NCBI RefSeq assembly: GCF_000212855.1
Contig: NZ_GL890993.1
Location: 276,999 to 340,998 of the forward strand
Length of the DNA stretch: 64,000 nucleotides
Source: Streptococcus sanguinis SK355
GTDB lineage: Bacteria > Bacillota > Bacilli > Lactobacillales > Streptococcaceae
Direction of reading: 5' to 3'
Made by a program: the position numbers and the translations under genes. Position 1 is the first letter of the stretch; every line of letters begins with the position of its first letter. Below the pieces are notes generated by a model. That model was given only the letters and a program-made list of their open reading frames with translations, was not told the DNA's origin and made no database searches. Below are positions 8,409 to 17,860 of this stretch, one piece after another.

Positions 8409-9491
8409 TTATTGGTAAAGCAATGGTTTAATTTCATCAGAGTCGATGTTCTTGGCATCATACCATTTTGAGCCTGTGTCTACATCTTTGACTTCTTTCC
8501 CTTGAGCCGCTTCAATAGCTAATTTTACAGATTGATAGCCGATTTGAATCGGGTCTTGCGTAACAGATCCTACAAAGAGACCGTTGCGAATCGCATCTTG
8601 CTGCAAGGCACCTGAGTCAAAACCGACAGCCAAAATCTTGTCTGCACCGAGCTTAGATTCCTTGAAACTGCCATTTGCGTTGATGATAGCTTTGGCTGCA
8701 AATTCATTTGAACCGTAAATAGCGACTGTATCTGATTTTTCAAGCACAGTGGATGCTTCTGTCTTACCAGCTGCATCGTCTACCTGTGCTGGTACACGAA
8801 CTTCAATGATAGCTTTGGCATCTGATTCAGAGACATTGTTTTTGAATTTATCATGACCAACAACCGCAGTCTTAATGCCTTTCTTTTCTAGCAACTCAAC
8901 CATCTTATCAATGAAACCGGAAGTCCGTTGTGTGATAGACAGTGAGTTTGCTTCTTGGGAAACTACCCCGATACGAACCGGCTTGTCGCCCAATTTCTTT
9001 TCTAACAATGGGAACAAGTGTTCTGCTGCATTGGCTCCAGCAGCATGGTTGTCTGTAGAGGCGGTTGCTTTGATTGCTCCGTCTGGTGCACCTGGAACCC
9101 CTGAGTCAAAACCAATCAGTGGGATATTCTTCGCTTGGGCTTGTTTAATAGCATCTAACTCTGATTCGGTATCAAGCGCTGCTAGGGCAATCGCATCTGG
9201 ATTTTTGTTAATGGCATTGTTCAACTGTTCCAATTGTTCTGCGATAGCGGTTTCATTTTGAGGGCCGACAAAAGTAATCTTAGCGCCAAATTCATCTGCA
9301 GCTTGTTCAGCACCCTTATTAACGGCTTTCCAGAAGTCATGTTGGAAACCTTTGGCAATTACTTCCACCCGATAGTCTCCACCCTTGCTGTTTGTAGCTT
9401 TATTACTGTCTTTCTTAGAAGAACAAGCAACTAGTCCAATCGCAGCAGCAGCAAGAAGTGCCGCAGTAGCAAATTTAAATGATTTTCTCAT
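8409..9491 (-). CDS. Fucose-locus ABC transporter substrate-binding lipoprotein (RbsB type)
   Basis: 360 residues. A signal peptide with the lipobox Leu-Val-Ala-Cys near residue 23 predicts a lipid-anchored surface protein. The rest is a periplasmic-binding-protein type I fold of the ribose/xylose family, with the repeated pattern GFDSG at two places in the sugar-binding cleft. It would deliver sugar, presumably L-fucose or a fucoside, to the permease and ATPase encoded upstream. This ribose-type importer differs from the mannose-family PTS of the pneumococcal TIGR4 fucose operon. Confidence 0.87.
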   Translation of the reverse strand: MRKSFKFATAALLAAAAIGLVACSSKKDSNKATNSKGGDYRVEVIAKGFQHDFWKAVNKGAEQAADEFGAKITFVGPQNETAIAEQLEQLNNAINKNPDAIALAALDTESELDAIKQAQAKNIPLIGFDSGVPGAPDGAIKATASTDNHAAGANAAEHLFPLLEKKLGDKPVRIGVVSQEANSLSITQRTSGFIDKMVELLEKKGIKTAVVGHDKFKNNVSESDAKAIIEVRVPAQVDDAAGKTEASTVLEKSDTVAIYGSNEFAAKAIINANGSFKESKLGADKILAVGFDSGALQQDAIRNGLFVGSVTQDPIQIGYQSVKLAIEAAQGKEVKDVDTGSKWYDAKNIDSDEIKPLLYQ

Positions 9492-9547
9492 GATAAAAGC
9501 TCCTATTATGTTTTATACACTCATATATATGATAGCGAGGGCCGTAC

Positions 9548-10531
9548 TTATTTTTTCTTATTCTTGCGAATGAAAATATCAAAGTAAACAGCAATGATAA
9601 CAACAAAACCAGTAATAAAGAGTTGATAGTGGGGCTGTAGGTCGATATATGGCAAACCAATTTTCAGGACTGACATGATGAAGACCCCGATAATGGTACC
9701 AATAACAGATCCGACACCACCAGCTAGAGAAGTTCCCCCTACTACGACACCGGCAATCGCATCCAGCTCCATACCGTTACCAGTACCTGGCAGAATCGTA
9801 GAGTAGGTGGCCGCATAAGCAACGGCAGCAAGCCCTGCTGACAGACCGCCTATGACATAGGCCATGCCTTCCCATTTGACAACATTGACCCCAGACAGAC
9901 GAGTAGCTTCTTTATTGGAGCCAATCGCGAAGATATAGCGGCCAATTTTTGTCTTGTTCAATACTACCGCAGCAAGGACAGCCACAAGCACCAGCACGAT
10001 TAAGCCTGTCGGGAAATTATCCTGGGTTCGGAATAAATCTTTGTACCAACCTTCACCTGTTCCACGAAGAGGGAAGGTCACACTTTGGACATTTGAGACA
10101 ATAGAGCTTAAACCGCGGGAAATCATCATCGTACCCAATGTCGCGATAAAAGGCGGCAAACCGAATTTTGCGACCATGATTCCATTTAGCAGGCCGAATA
10201 AGCCTCCAATGACTAGAATAGCCAGCAAAGACAGCCAGAGCGGCCAGCCCATCTTGGTATGAAGTACACCCCCGATAATAGCCGAGCACATCATCACTGT
10301 ACCAATAGAGAGGTCAATACCACCTGTAATGATGACAAATGTGACCCCAATGGCAAGGAAACCAATATAATATGACGCATCTAAGATACTGACTACCGTA
10401 TCAAACGAACGAAATGATTCGCTGGAGATGGCAAAGAAGGCAAAGATTACCACCAAGGCAATCAAGGCAATCAGCTTTTGTAAACCAACTGTTTTTTCTA
10501 ATTTCATCCATAAGGATTGTTTCTCTTCCAT
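9548..10531 (-). CDS. Fucose-locus ABC transporter permease (RbsC type)
   Basis: 327 residues, strongly hydrophobic, with eight to ten membrane segments. Signatures of the RbsC/AraH family are TGGIDLSIGT near residue 70 and AGVVVGGTSLAGGVGS near residue 265. It forms the membrane channel with the ATPase encoded 25 bases upstream and the binding protein downstream. The start follows GAGGTG. One permease gene is present, so the channel would be a homodimer. Confidence 0.9.
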   Translation of the reverse strand: MEEKQSLWMKLEKTVGLQKLIALIALVVIFAFFAISSESFRSFDTVVSILDASYYIGFLAIGVTFVIITGGIDLSIGTVMMCSAIIGGVLHTKMGWPLWLSLLAILVIGGLFGLLNGIMVAKFGLPPFIATLGTMMISRGLSSIVSNVQSVTFPLRGTGEGWYKDLFRTQDNFPTGLIVLVLVAVLAAVVLNKTKIGRYIFAIGSNKEATRLSGVNVVKWEGMAYVIGGLSAGLAAVAYAATYSTILPGTGNGMELDAIAGVVVGGTSLAGGVGSVIGTIIGVFIMSVLKIGLPYIDLQPHYQLFITGFVVIIAVYFDIFIRKNKKK

Positions 10532-10555
10532 ACGTAAACACCTCTGTTTTCACTT

Positions 10556-12052
10556 TTAACGGTCAGTCGCTAGCGCCAAGATTCTCTCTTGCGTTGCTTG
10601 GCTAATATCCAGCTCACCCGTTTTTCTACCTTCACACATGACTACGATTCGATCGCTCATCCGTAAGATTTCTGTCAGTTCTGACGAAATCATAATAATG
10701 GATTTGCCTTGAGCAACCAGATCATTCATCAGTGTGTATATTTCACTTTTTGCTCCGACATCAATCCCTCGTGTCGGCTCATCAAAGATTAAAATATCAC
10801 TATTTTGTTCAAGCCATTTGGCGATGACCACTTTCTGCTGGTTTCCTCCCGAAAGATTGCGAACCAGCTGTTTGGATGACGGTGTCTTGGTATGTAAAGA
10901 TTGAACAAACTGATCACTCGCCTTGACAATAGCACCATCATCAATCAAGCCAGCCTTGATATACTTATCAAGATTGGTTATGACCGTATTGTTGGCAATG
11001 GTCATGTCCACGATACAGCCAAAGCGCTTGCGGTCTTCAGATAAGTAACCAATCCCTTCCCGAATGGCATCCTGAGGAGAATTGATGCTTACTTCTTTCC
11101 CATTTATAACAATGGAACCGCTTTCTTTTTTGTCTGCACCAAACAGCAAACGGGCAACTTCTGTCCGACCGGCTCCCATCAATCCTGAGAAACCTAAAAT
11201 TTCTCCCTTATGGAGTTTGAAACTCACATCTTTAACGGCCGTTCCTGCACAGAGGTTTTTCACCTCCAGCACCACAGGGGCATCTTCTGCTACTGTTGAC
11301 GCAGCCTTAGGATCTTCATAAATCGTCCGTCCAACCATCATCGAGATGATTTCATCTTTGGTGGTGTCTTTGGTATTGACTGTGCCTACATACTCGCCGT
11401 CCCGCATAACAGTCACGCGGTCTGTGATTCGGGCAATCTCATCCATCCGGTGAGAAATGTAGATAATACCGACACCTTTTGCACGCAGGTCGTCAATGAT
11501 GACAAAGAGCTCATTGATTTCCGATTCAGTCAGAGCTGCTGTCGGTTCGTCAAAGACTATCACTTTGGCATCCATTGAGAGGGCCTTGGCGATTTCGACC
11601 ATTTGTTGTTTCCCAACCGTCAGATTTCCTACTTTTTCAGTTGGGTTGATGTCTAGTTTTAAGAGACTAAAGAGTTCTTTGGCTTTCTTAATACTGGATG
11701 CATCGTTAATAAAGAAGCTGCCTTGAACTTCTTCCCGTCCAATAAAGATATTTTGAGCCACTGTTAGATGGTTCATCATATTCAATTCTTGGTGAACGAT
11801 AACGATCCCTGCATCCATTGCTTCCTTGGGCTTGGAATAGACCACCTCTTCTTGATTGTAATGAATGGTACCCTCATTTGCTCCGTAGATACCAGTCAAG
11901 ACCTTCATCAAAGTGGATTTACCAGCCCCATTTTCACCCATTAGAGCATGCACTTCACCAGCCCGCAAGTCAAAATTGACCCCTTTTAAGGCTCGGACTG
12001 GACCGAAACTTTTAACAATGCCCTTCATTTCTAATATGACAGGATGATCCAT
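10556..12052 (-). CDS. Fucose-locus ABC transporter ATP-binding protein (RbsA type, two NBDs)
   Basis: About 498 residues with two fused nucleotide-binding domains, as in RbsA, XylG and MglA. The first has GENGAGKST, a Q-loop and VFDEPTAAL. The second has the usual degenerate P-loop (GLMGAGRTEVARLL) and an intact LSGGNQQKV signature with IFDEPTRGID. The ATG at 12052 is preferred to a GTG three codons earlier, which would overlap the IIA stop. It energises uptake with the RbsC- and RbsB-type partners downstream. Confidence 0.9.
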   Translation of the reverse strand: MDHPVILEMKGIVKSFGPVRALKGVNFDLRAGEVHALMGENGAGKSTLMKVLTGIYGANEGTIHYNQEEVVYSKPKEAMDAGIVIVHQELNMMNHLTVAQNIFIGREEVQGSFFINDASSIKKAKELFSLLKLDINPTEKVGNLTVGKQQMVEIAKALSMDAKVIVFDEPTAALTESEINELFVIIDDLRAKGVGIIYISHRMDEIARITDRVTVMRDGEYVGTVNTKDTTKDEIISMMVGRTIYEDPKAASTVAEDAPVVLEVKNLCAGTAVKDVSFKLHKGEILGFSGLMGAGRTEVARLLFGADKKESGSIVINGKEVSINSPQDAIREGIGYLSEDRKRFGCIVDMTIANNTVITNLDKYIKAGLIDDGAIVKASDQFVQSLHTKTPSSKQLVRNLSGGNQQKVVIAKWLEQNSDILIFDEPTRGIDVGAKSEIYTLMNDLVAQGKSIIMISSELTEILRMSDRIVVMCEGRKTGELDISQATQERILALATDR

Positions 12053-12053
12053 G

Positions 12054-12416
12054 CTACTCACCTACCTGTTCCAGTTTTGCAATTCTTGCTTTTAAATCTT
12101 CGATTTCTTCTATTTGATTGAGAAATACGGCGGCCAATTCGAGTAATAAATGGCTATTCATAAAATGGTCCTGAGCATGGACCGCCAGCAGGCTTGGAGG
12201 ATTGGCTTGACCACTCTGTTCAGACTGGATAAGGCTGGTCTGTAAGTTGTGAGCCTCCACGCTGAGTTTTCTCGCTTGTTCCAACTCAGCATTTGCTTCT
12301 TCCTTCTGACCTGACTGAGCCAACTCCAAACTCTGCATGACTTGCGCAGTCACTTTACTACTCTTGATAATCAGTCGCATCAGCTCTTGGCTTGAGCCTT
12401 TGTCTTGTCCTGTCAT
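12054..12416 (-). CDS. PTS lactose/cellobiose-family EIIA domain protein without a linked EIIC
   Basis: 120 residues, all helical, ending in a coiled-coil-like segment. The motif HAQDH (His80 the probable phosphorylation site) matches LacF/ChbA-type IIA proteins. It follows the IIB gene by 4 bases and precedes the ABC ATPase gene with almost no gap. No IIC membrane gene is present anywhere in the locus. The pair may act with a distant IIC or have a regulatory role; both are inference. The ribosome binding site is weak, suggesting translational coupling. Confidence 0.85.
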   Translation of the reverse strand: MTGQDKGSSQELMRLIIKSSKVTAQVMQSLELAQSGQKEEANAELEQARKLSVEAHNLQTSLIQSEQSGQANPPSLLAVHAQDHFMNSHLLLELAAVFLNQIEEIEDLKARIAKLEQVGE

Positions 12417-12420
12417 AGGC

Positions 12421-12717
12421 CTAGTCCATCAATACTTCAGCCTGACGAAGCACTTCTTCGCCTCTCATTAATTCGAAATCTTCATCACTAATGACTGCGA
12501 CCGGCACCTGTAGGCTTGCTTTAGCCTTTTCTTCTAAATAGGCTAATTGCGGGCTGAGCAATAAGACATCGATATTCTTCAAGTTATTCATACCCGTAAT
12601 CCCAATGGAATAAAAGGAATAATCCAATTGGTCACGATGAATAACTTCATTGATTCGCTCTACCAACATACTGGTTGTTAAGCCACCTACACAGGCTAGA
12701 ATAATTGTCTTGGTCAT
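12421..12717 (-). CDS. PTS lactose/cellobiose-family EIIB domain protein
   Basis: 98 residues. The N-terminal phosphocysteine loop reads CVGGLTTSMLV with Cys9, matching the CxxGxSTSLLV pattern of lactose/cellobiose IIB proteins. The following LLSPQLAYL segment is the family's second core strand (usually LLgPQvryml). It would accept phosphate from the adjacent IIA. It lies between fucI and the IIA gene, behind a strong intercistronic hairpin. Without a IIC, sugar translocation by this pair alone is not possible. Confidence 0.85.
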   Translation of the reverse strand: MTKTIILACVGGLTTSMLVERINEVIHRDQLDYSFYSIGITGMNNLKNIDVLLLSPQLAYLEEKAKASLQVPVAVISDEDFELMRGEEVLRQAEVLMD

Positions 12718-12738
12718 CTAAGCTACTCTCTTTCTATT

Positions 12739-12775
12739 GGGTAGGCTGCGTGCCCAGAAAGAGGCACGCCCACCC
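12739..12775 (-). other. Intercistronic hairpin between fucI and the EIIB gene
   Basis: GGGTGGGC-GTGCC on the minus strand pairs with GGGCAC-GC-GCC-ACCC around a loop of about 7 bases, giving a GC-rich stem with small bulges. No T run follows, so it looks like an RNA-stability or partial-attenuation element. It would separate expression of fucA-fucI from the transport genes downstream. Confidence 0.6.
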
Positions 12776-12782
12776 AAAATCT

Positions 12783-14549
12783 TTATTTATGAATTGGCCC
12801 TAATAATTGGCAAGCGCGATAGTCGGCTGATTCCAGATCTTCTGTACCAAACAATGACCAGTTTTTCGGACGGAAGACGTCTTCTTCTGGTACATTGTGC
12901 ATATTGACTGGGATACGCAGCATAGAAGCCAGCGTAATCAAATCCGCTCCGATATGGCCATAGGTAATGGCACCGTGGTTGGCTCCCCAATTATTCATAA
13001 CATCATAGACAGACTTAAAGGCACCTTTTCCTGTCAAACGCGGTGCAAACCAAGTGGTTGGCCAGCCCGGATCTGTCCGATTATCCAAGGTATGATGCAC
13101 TTCATCTGGCAATTCCAAGGTATAACCTTCAGCGATTTGTAAGACCGGACCTACGCCTTTCAGGATGTTCAAGCGCACCATGGTCACAGGCATATGACCC
13201 TTGGTCAAGAAGCGAGTAGAGAAGCCGCCGCCACGGAAGTATTCGCGATTGGCTGGTGGGAAGTCTGTATTTTCAAGCATCGCATCTACTTCACTCTGCT
13301 TCAATTCCCAGAATGGCTTGATGACTGGCTTGCCATCTCGACTGGCTTGCCCCGTTCCATCCAGAGTACAAGAGCCAGAGTTAATCAAGTGCAAGAAGCC
13401 ATCAGCTGCCTGGCCTTCTAACTTGTGTCCTGTTACACGTTCTACCGCTTCTGGACTCCAATAAGTCCGGACATCTGCGAAGATTTGCGGTGTATTTGTC
13501 AAGAGATAGTTAAAGAGCATGGACACACCGTTGAGCGAGTCATTTTCTGTTGCAAAGACATAAGGCTTACGGATACCATTCCAATCAAACTGAGTATTGA
13601 GGAAGGTTTCCATGAAGTCCCCGTTCGGGAAGTGGTCAGTCCATTGACGCTGACCTTGGAAGCCAGCAACTAAGGCATGATGCCCAACAGCTTCTTCCTC
13701 AAAGCCAAGCTCAGCCAAGCGAGGATTGCCTTGCATGAGGTCCCGGCCAATCATGAACATCTTGACTACAAATTCCCATTGTTTTGCTTTTTCTTCAGGA
13801 GAAAGAACCAAGTCTTCGCGGTTGCGATCCACACCCTCTTTGATGTGCTCTTTGACCCAAACCATGGCCCGTTCAAATTCTTCGTGGTCATAAATGCCTC
13901 GGTCAATCCGACGAGTAAACTCCGTCATATCAACTGATTCATTGCGCATGCCCAGGTATTCTTGGAAGAAGTCTGGGTTGACAATGGAACCACCAATTCC
14001 CATGGAGACGCTGCCCATAGACAAGTAAGCTGTGTCACGCATCAGTCCTGTTGCCAAAGCAGCCCGACTATAACGGAGAATTTTTTCTTTTACATCTTCT
14101 GGAATTTCAGTGTCGCTAGCTTCCTGGACATCTCTGCCATAAATACCAAAAGCTGGAATACCTTTTTGAGCATGTGAAGCCAGTACTGCAGCGAGATAAA
14201 CAGCTCCTGGCCGTTCAGTGCCATTGAAGCCCCAGATTGCATGCGGAATATCTGGTGACATATCCATGGTTTCACTGCCATAGCACCAGCATGGTGTCAC
14301 TGTGATAGTCGCGCAGACATTTGATTTTTTGAATAATTCATGCGATGCAGCTGCCTCAGGGACACGACCGATGGTAGATGGCGAAATAACACATTCAACA
14401 GGCTGACCGTCAGGATATTTCAAGGTTGAGCTAATCAAGTCCGCCACACTTTTAGCCATATTCATGGTTTGTACTTCTAGTGATTCCCGAACACCTTGGC
14501 GACGTCCGTCAATGGTTGGACGAATTCCAATACGTGGATGTTGAGTCAT
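12783..14549 (-). CDS. fucI: L-fucose isomerase
   Basis: About 588 residues, the normal size for FucI. It begins [18 protein letters not shown] ([11 protein letters not shown]) and keeps the characteristic [21 protein letters not shown] block and the C-terminal LRIPVNMHN region that carries a catalytic His. The enzyme converts L-fucose to L-fuculose using Mn2+, the first catabolic step after uptake; D-arabinose can be a side substrate. The second ATG (14549) is chosen because GGAGG lies 8 bases before it. The fucA gene is 21 bases upstream. Confidence 0.94.
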   Translation of the reverse strand: MTQHPRIGIRPTIDGRRQGVRESLEVQTMNMAKSVADLISSTLKYPDGQPVECVISPSTIGRVPEAAASHELFKKSNVCATITVTPCWCYGSETMDMSPDIPHAIWGFNGTERPGAVYLAAVLASHAQKGIPAFGIYGRDVQEASDTEIPEDVKEKILRYSRAALATGLMRDTAYLSMGSVSMGIGGSIVNPDFFQEYLGMRNESVDMTEFTRRIDRGIYDHEEFERAMVWVKEHIKEGVDRNREDLVLSPEEKAKQWEFVVKMFMIGRDLMQGNPRLAELGFEEEAVGHHALVAGFQGQRQWTDHFPNGDFMETFLNTQFDWNGIRKPYVFATENDSLNGVSMLFNYLLTNTPQIFADVRTYWSPEAVERVTGHKLEGQAADGFLHLINSGSCTLDGTGQASRDGKPVIKPFWELKQSEVDAMLENTDFPPANREYFRGGGFSTRFLTKGHMPVTMVRLNILKGVGPVLQIAEGYTLELPDEVHHTLDNRTDPGWPTTWFAPRLTGKGAFKSVYDVMNNWGANHGAITYGHIGADLITLASMLRIPVNMHNVPEEDVFRPKNWSLFGTEDLESADYRACQLLGPIHK

Positions 14550-14570
14550 AATCATTTCCTCCGATGTTTC

Positions 14571-15290
14571 TTATTCTTTGATGCTTCCGTCACCATTATA
14601 TTTACGATAACCAGGGTGACGGCCTGTGACTTTGTAATTGGCCCGCATTGCAAACAAGCGTTCCAAGGTTGGACGAGAAATCTCTTCCTCCTCAACTCCC
14701 TTAGTGGAAAGCAACATGCGTCCGTGGAAGGTGGTCTTAGCAACCAGCTCCAAGGTTTCCATCCGATAGTAAGCTGTAATCACATCGCTTCCTACAGTCA
14801 AGGCACCATGATTTTCAAGTAACATGACATCATGTTCTGGCAAGTATGGGGTGATGGCATCTGGCACTTCCATGGTAGATGGCACACCAAAGGGAGTGAT
14901 TGGAATGGCTCCTACTACAATGGCACTCTCAATCAAGGAATAGGTATCAAGCGGAATGTGAGCCAGTGCAAAGCCAGTCGCAATTGGCGGATGCGCGTGG
15001 ACGACAGCATTCACATCCTCCCGTTCTTCATAGCAGCGAATGTGCATCTTGATTTCACTGGATGGACGATAGCCGTCCTGAGCCTCAATAATCTCCCCTT
15101 TTAGATTGAGCTTGACGAGTTTTTCAGGCGTGATAAAGCTCTTACTGATACCTGTTGGCGTTGCAATAATGGTATCTTGGTCTAGACGGACTGAGACATT
15201 GCCGTCATTAGCGGCTACCCAGCCTAATTGCCACATCTTGTGGCATACATCACATATTTGTTCGCGGATTATTTCTTCTTGATGATCCAT
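14571..15290 (-). CDS. fucA: L-fuculose-1-phosphate aldolase (class II)
   Basis: 239 residues. NDGNVSVR near the N terminus is the phosphate-binding loop, and HAHPP with a later His (ENHGAL) supplies the zinc ligands. It splits L-fuculose-1-phosphate into dihydroxyacetone phosphate and L-lactaldehyde. An in-frame extension of 17 codons was rejected because the ribosome binding site AAGGAG sits 7 bases before the ATG at 15290. It is the first gene of the fucose operon, divergent from the DeoR-type regulator. Confidence 0.92.
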   Translation of the reverse strand: MDHQEEIIREQICDVCHKMWQLGWVAANDGNVSVRLDQDTIIATPTGISKSFITPEKLVKLNLKGEIIEAQDGYRPSSEIKMHIRCYEEREDVNAVVHAHPPIATGFALAHIPLDTYSLIESAIVVGAIPITPFGVPSTMEVPDAITPYLPEHDVMLLENHGALTVGSDVITAYYRMETLELVAKTTFHGRMLLSTKGVEEEEISRPTLERLFAMRANYKVTGRHPGYRKYNGDGSIKE

Positions 15291-15325
15291 AATCTCACTC
15301 CTTTCTGGATTCATCATAATCTTTT

Positions 15326-15339
15326 TTGTAAACGCATTC
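15326..15339 (-). promoter_or_regulatory. Candidate cre (CcpA) site in the fucA leader
   Basis: TGTAAACGCATTCA matches the catabolite-response element consensus TGWAANCGNTNWCA at 13 of 14 positions. It lies just upstream of fucA, downstream of the likely promoter, where CcpA binding would repress fucose use when preferred sugars are present. Confidence 0.55.
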
Positions 15340-15398
15340 AATACCTATACCTCTAATTGATAAATAGCCAACTTTTATATAACAATATAGCCAAAACT

Positions 15399-15487
15399 GT
15401 TCATAATCGTTCAATTTAATGGTTACTATATTGATTTTTTTTCGTTTATTGTGTTATAATGTGACCATAAATGTTCAGCTTTGTTCA
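15399..15487. promoter_or_regulatory. Divergent fucA/regulator control region with paired GTTCA operators
   Basis: GTTCA occurs four times in two pairs, each with a 10-base period: 15399-15403 and 15409-15413, then 15473-15477 and 15483-15487. Such direct repeats are typical DeoR-family operators. The regulator promoter is TTGATT (15431-15436), an 18-base spacer and TATAAT (15455-15460); the second operator pair lies over its start site. The first pair overlaps the probable -35 of the leftward fucA promoter (TTGAAC, 15409-15414). Confidence 0.7.
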
Positions 15488-15502
15488 TCAGTGGAGGTCC
15501 CT

Positions 15503-16255
15503 ATGGTTTCTTTGGAACGAATGAGTCGAATTATAGACATTCTCAGCAAGCGAAAGATTATTGCTACCGCCCAACTTGAAGAACTTTTGTACTGTTCTAC
15601 ATCAACACTTCGACGGGACTTGATTGAGCTAGAAAAAGAGGGGAAAATCATCCGCTCTCATGGTGAGGTCATGCTGATTACGACCAACAATGTAGAATAT
15701 GTGTATTCTGCTCGCGCCCGTGAAGAAGAAAAAAGCAAGCAGCAAATTGCTGAAATTGCTTCAACTTTTATCACTCATAACCAGTCTATCTTCATTGACA
15801 GCTCTACGACTGCAGCCATGCTCATTCCGCATTTGGCACCTTTCCAGAACCTACGTGTCATAACCAATGGTATTGAAGCAGCCCGCCAGCTAAATAACTT
15901 TGAAAACGTCACCCTCTTCTTATCAGGCGGACACATTGGCTGCGGAACCAATTCCGCGCTGGGCGATTTTGCTGCCAACTTCATCAACAATTTCCATGCA
16001 GACTTACTCTTCTTTAGCTGCCGCGGATTGGATCGCTACGCTGCTTACGAAGCCAACCATAATCAGGCACACATCAAGCGGGAAATGATAGCTAATAGTG
16101 ACAAGGCAATTCTATTGGCCGACCACTCTAAGTTTAACACCAGTCATTATTTCAAACTTTCCAACTACTCTAGTCTGGATTGCATTATCACCGACCAGCC
16201 ACCAGTTGAATCCTTCCAAAATGCTGTCGGCAGCCAATGCGAAATCCTCTGGTAA
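15503..16255 (+). CDS. fcsR: DeoR-family transcriptional regulator of the fucose operon
   Basis: About 250 residues. An N-terminal DeoR winged helix (residues 1-55, with CSTSTLRRDLIELEKEG as the recognition helix region) is followed by the sugar-phosphate-binding DeoRC domain (FIDSSTTA, LSGG and DLLFFSCRGLD motifs). Regulators of this class usually repress and are relieved by a pathway phosphosugar, here probably fuculose-1-phosphate. The ATG at 15503 is chosen over an earlier in-frame start because GGAGG lies just before it. It is the only rightward gene in the first 40 kb. Confidence 0.88.
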   Translation: MVSLERMSRIIDILSKRKIIATAQLEELLYCSTSTLRRDLIELEKEGKIIRSHGEVMLITTNNVEYVYSARAREEEKSKQQIAEIASTFITHNQSIFIDSSTTAAMLIPHLAPFQNLRVITNGIEAARQLNNFENVTLFLSGGHIGCGTNSALGDFAANFINNFHADLLFFSCRGLDRYAAYEANHNQAHIKREMIANSDKAILLADHSKFNTSHYFKLSNYSSLDCIITDQPPVESFQNAVGSQCEILW

Positions 16256-16273
16256 GCAACTTTCTTTAAACAC

Positions 16274-16312
16274 AAACTAGACCGAAATAGGCGTATCTCG
16301 GTCTAGTTTTTT
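16274..16312 (+). terminator. Terminator of the fucose regulator gene
   Basis: AAACTAGACCGA and TCGGTCTAGTTT form a 12-bp stem followed by a T run, 19 bases after the stop codon. Confidence 0.88.
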
Positions 16313-16364
16313 ACTATCTACTCATGCATCCATTATCAAGTCAAAGAATAACAGCTATCTATCA

Positions 16365-16394
16365 AAAATAAAAATCTGGACACAATCCAGATTT
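16365..16394 (-). terminator. Terminator of the ABC/URO-D operon
   Basis: On the minus strand AAATCTGG and CCAGATTT pair around ATTGTGT and are followed by a T-rich tract. The stem overlaps the end of the ATPase gene. Confidence 0.8.
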
Positions 16395-17158
16395 TAAATC
16401 ATATACTCTACACTATAACTGGCATCCGACAGAATGCGGGACAGAAACTGTTTGGTCCGCTCTTCCTTTGGACTGCTGAAGAATTCCTGAGGAGGATTTT
16501 CTTCGACGATATGACCTCCGTCCATAAAGATGACATGGTTGGCCACATCTCGGGCAAAGCTCATCTCGTGGGTCACAACGACCATGGTCACTCCCTCTTG
16601 AGCCAGCTGTTTCATGACACTGAGAACTTCCCCGACCAGTTCCGGATCTAGAGCCGAAGTTGGCTCATCCAGCAGGATGACATCTGGCTTGACAGCAATG
16701 GCACGGGCAATTCCAATCCGCTGCTGCTGGCCGCCTGATAGCTGAGAAGGATAATAGTCCTTGTAGGCCAAGAGGCCCACGCGCTTCAAGGACTCTTCTG
16801 CAATCTCAAGCGCTTCTTCTCTCGGTATCTTACGAGCGATCACTAAGCCCTCTAAGATATTTTCAAGGGCTGTTTTATTGGCAAAGAGATTATAATGCTG
16901 AAAGACAAAGGCTGTCTTTCTACGAATTTCCAAAATCTCCTTTTTGCTAAGTTTAGCCAAATCATAGTCCTTACCAGACAAAGTCAGCTGGCCGCCATCC
17001 GCTTTTTCTAAGTGATTCAGACAGCGCAGAAATGTTGTTTTCCCAGAGCCTGAGGGTCCCAGAATAACCACAACGTCACCTTGATTGACCTTGAGACTGA
17101 CATCTGCCAGCACCTGGTGCTCTCCAAATCGTTTGGAGATATGTTTTACTTCTAACAT
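16394..17158 (-). CDS. Polar amino acid ABC transporter ATP-binding protein
   Basis: 254 residues, GlnQ/HisP type. Walker A GPSGSGKT, signature [14 protein letters not shown] and Walker [14 protein letters not shown] are complete, with the H-loop VTHEMSFA. It powers the two permeases encoded directly upstream. It is the last gene of an operon that also encodes two URO-D-family proteins and a binding protein, so its substrate may be an unusual methylated or sulfur-containing amino compound; that is inference. Confidence 0.9.
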   Translation of the reverse strand: MLEVKHISKRFGEHQVLADVSLKVNQGDVVVILGPSGSGKTTFLRCLNHLEKADGGQLTLSGKDYDLAKLSKKEILEIRRKTAFVFQHYNLFANKTALENILEGLVIARKIPREEALEIAEESLKRVGLLAYKDYYPSQLSGGQQQRIGIARAIAVKPDVILLDEPTSALDPELVGEVLSVMKQLAQEGVTMVVVTHEMSFARDVANHVIFMDGGHIVEENPPQEFFSSPKEERTKQFLSRILSDASYSVEYMI

Positions 17159-17170
17159 AATCTTTCCTTC

Positions 17171-17857
17171 CTAAGCAAGAGCGGAGCGCTTTTCCAAGTC
17201 CCTAAAAATCCACTGAATCAAGCCACAAATAATGAGATAAATAACAAAAATCACCAGGTAAGACTCTGAATACTGGTAAGAATGGGAGGCCTCTATCTTA
17301 GCCAAGGCTGTGATATCCTTGACCGTCATGACAAACACCAGCGAGGTTCCCTTGACTAGATTGATAACCAGATTGGCCAGATTGGGCAGGGCAGAGCGCA
17401 ATGCCTGAGGAAAAACAATCCTCCGATAAGCTTGAAAATTCGTTAAACCAATCGCTTGAGCCGCCTCCAACTGCCCTTTATCCACTGTCAAAATGGCAGA
17501 GCGCAGTATTTCCGACAAACTACCTGTCGTCATTAGGCTATAGATGATGAAAGCATAGTAAAGCGGATTGAACTTAAAGACGTCTACCTGACTACCCAGA
17601 CTTTTGAATATTTGATTCAGTAAGCTAGGAAAAAGACTGTAGAAAAAGAGAATGAGCAAAATGGGCGGCGTTGCCCGAATAAAGGCCAGATAAACCACCG
17701 AAAAGGTCCGCACACCTCGAACTTTATAAATCTGCCCCAGAGCTAGAAGAAGAGCCGGAATAAAGCTGAGCAGAATAGCCACCACCATAATGATCAGGGT
17801 TACTGGAATTCCTTTCAACGTTACCAGAAAGGTATTTACAATATAATTCAAATCCAT
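17171..17857 (-). CDS. Amino acid ABC transporter permease (first of two)
   Basis: 228 residues with five membrane helices and the HisM/GlnP family EAA loop (EAAQAIGLTNFQAYRRIVFPQALR), which docks on the ATPase. It lies 13 bases upstream of the ATPase gene and 3 bases after the other permease gene, so a heterodimeric channel is expected. Substrate unknown. Confidence 0.9.
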   Translation of the reverse strand: MDLNYIVNTFLVTLKGIPVTLIIMVVAILLSFIPALLLALGQIYKVRGVRTFSVVYLAFIRATPPILLILFFYSLFPSLLNQIFKSLGSQVDVFKFNPLYYAFIIYSLMTTGSLSEILRSAILTVDKGQLEAAQAIGLTNFQAYRRIVFPQALRSALPNLANLVINLVKGTSLVFVMTVKDITALAKIEASHSYQYSESYLVIFVIYLIICGLIQWIFRDLEKRSALA

Positions 17858-17860
17858 GCT

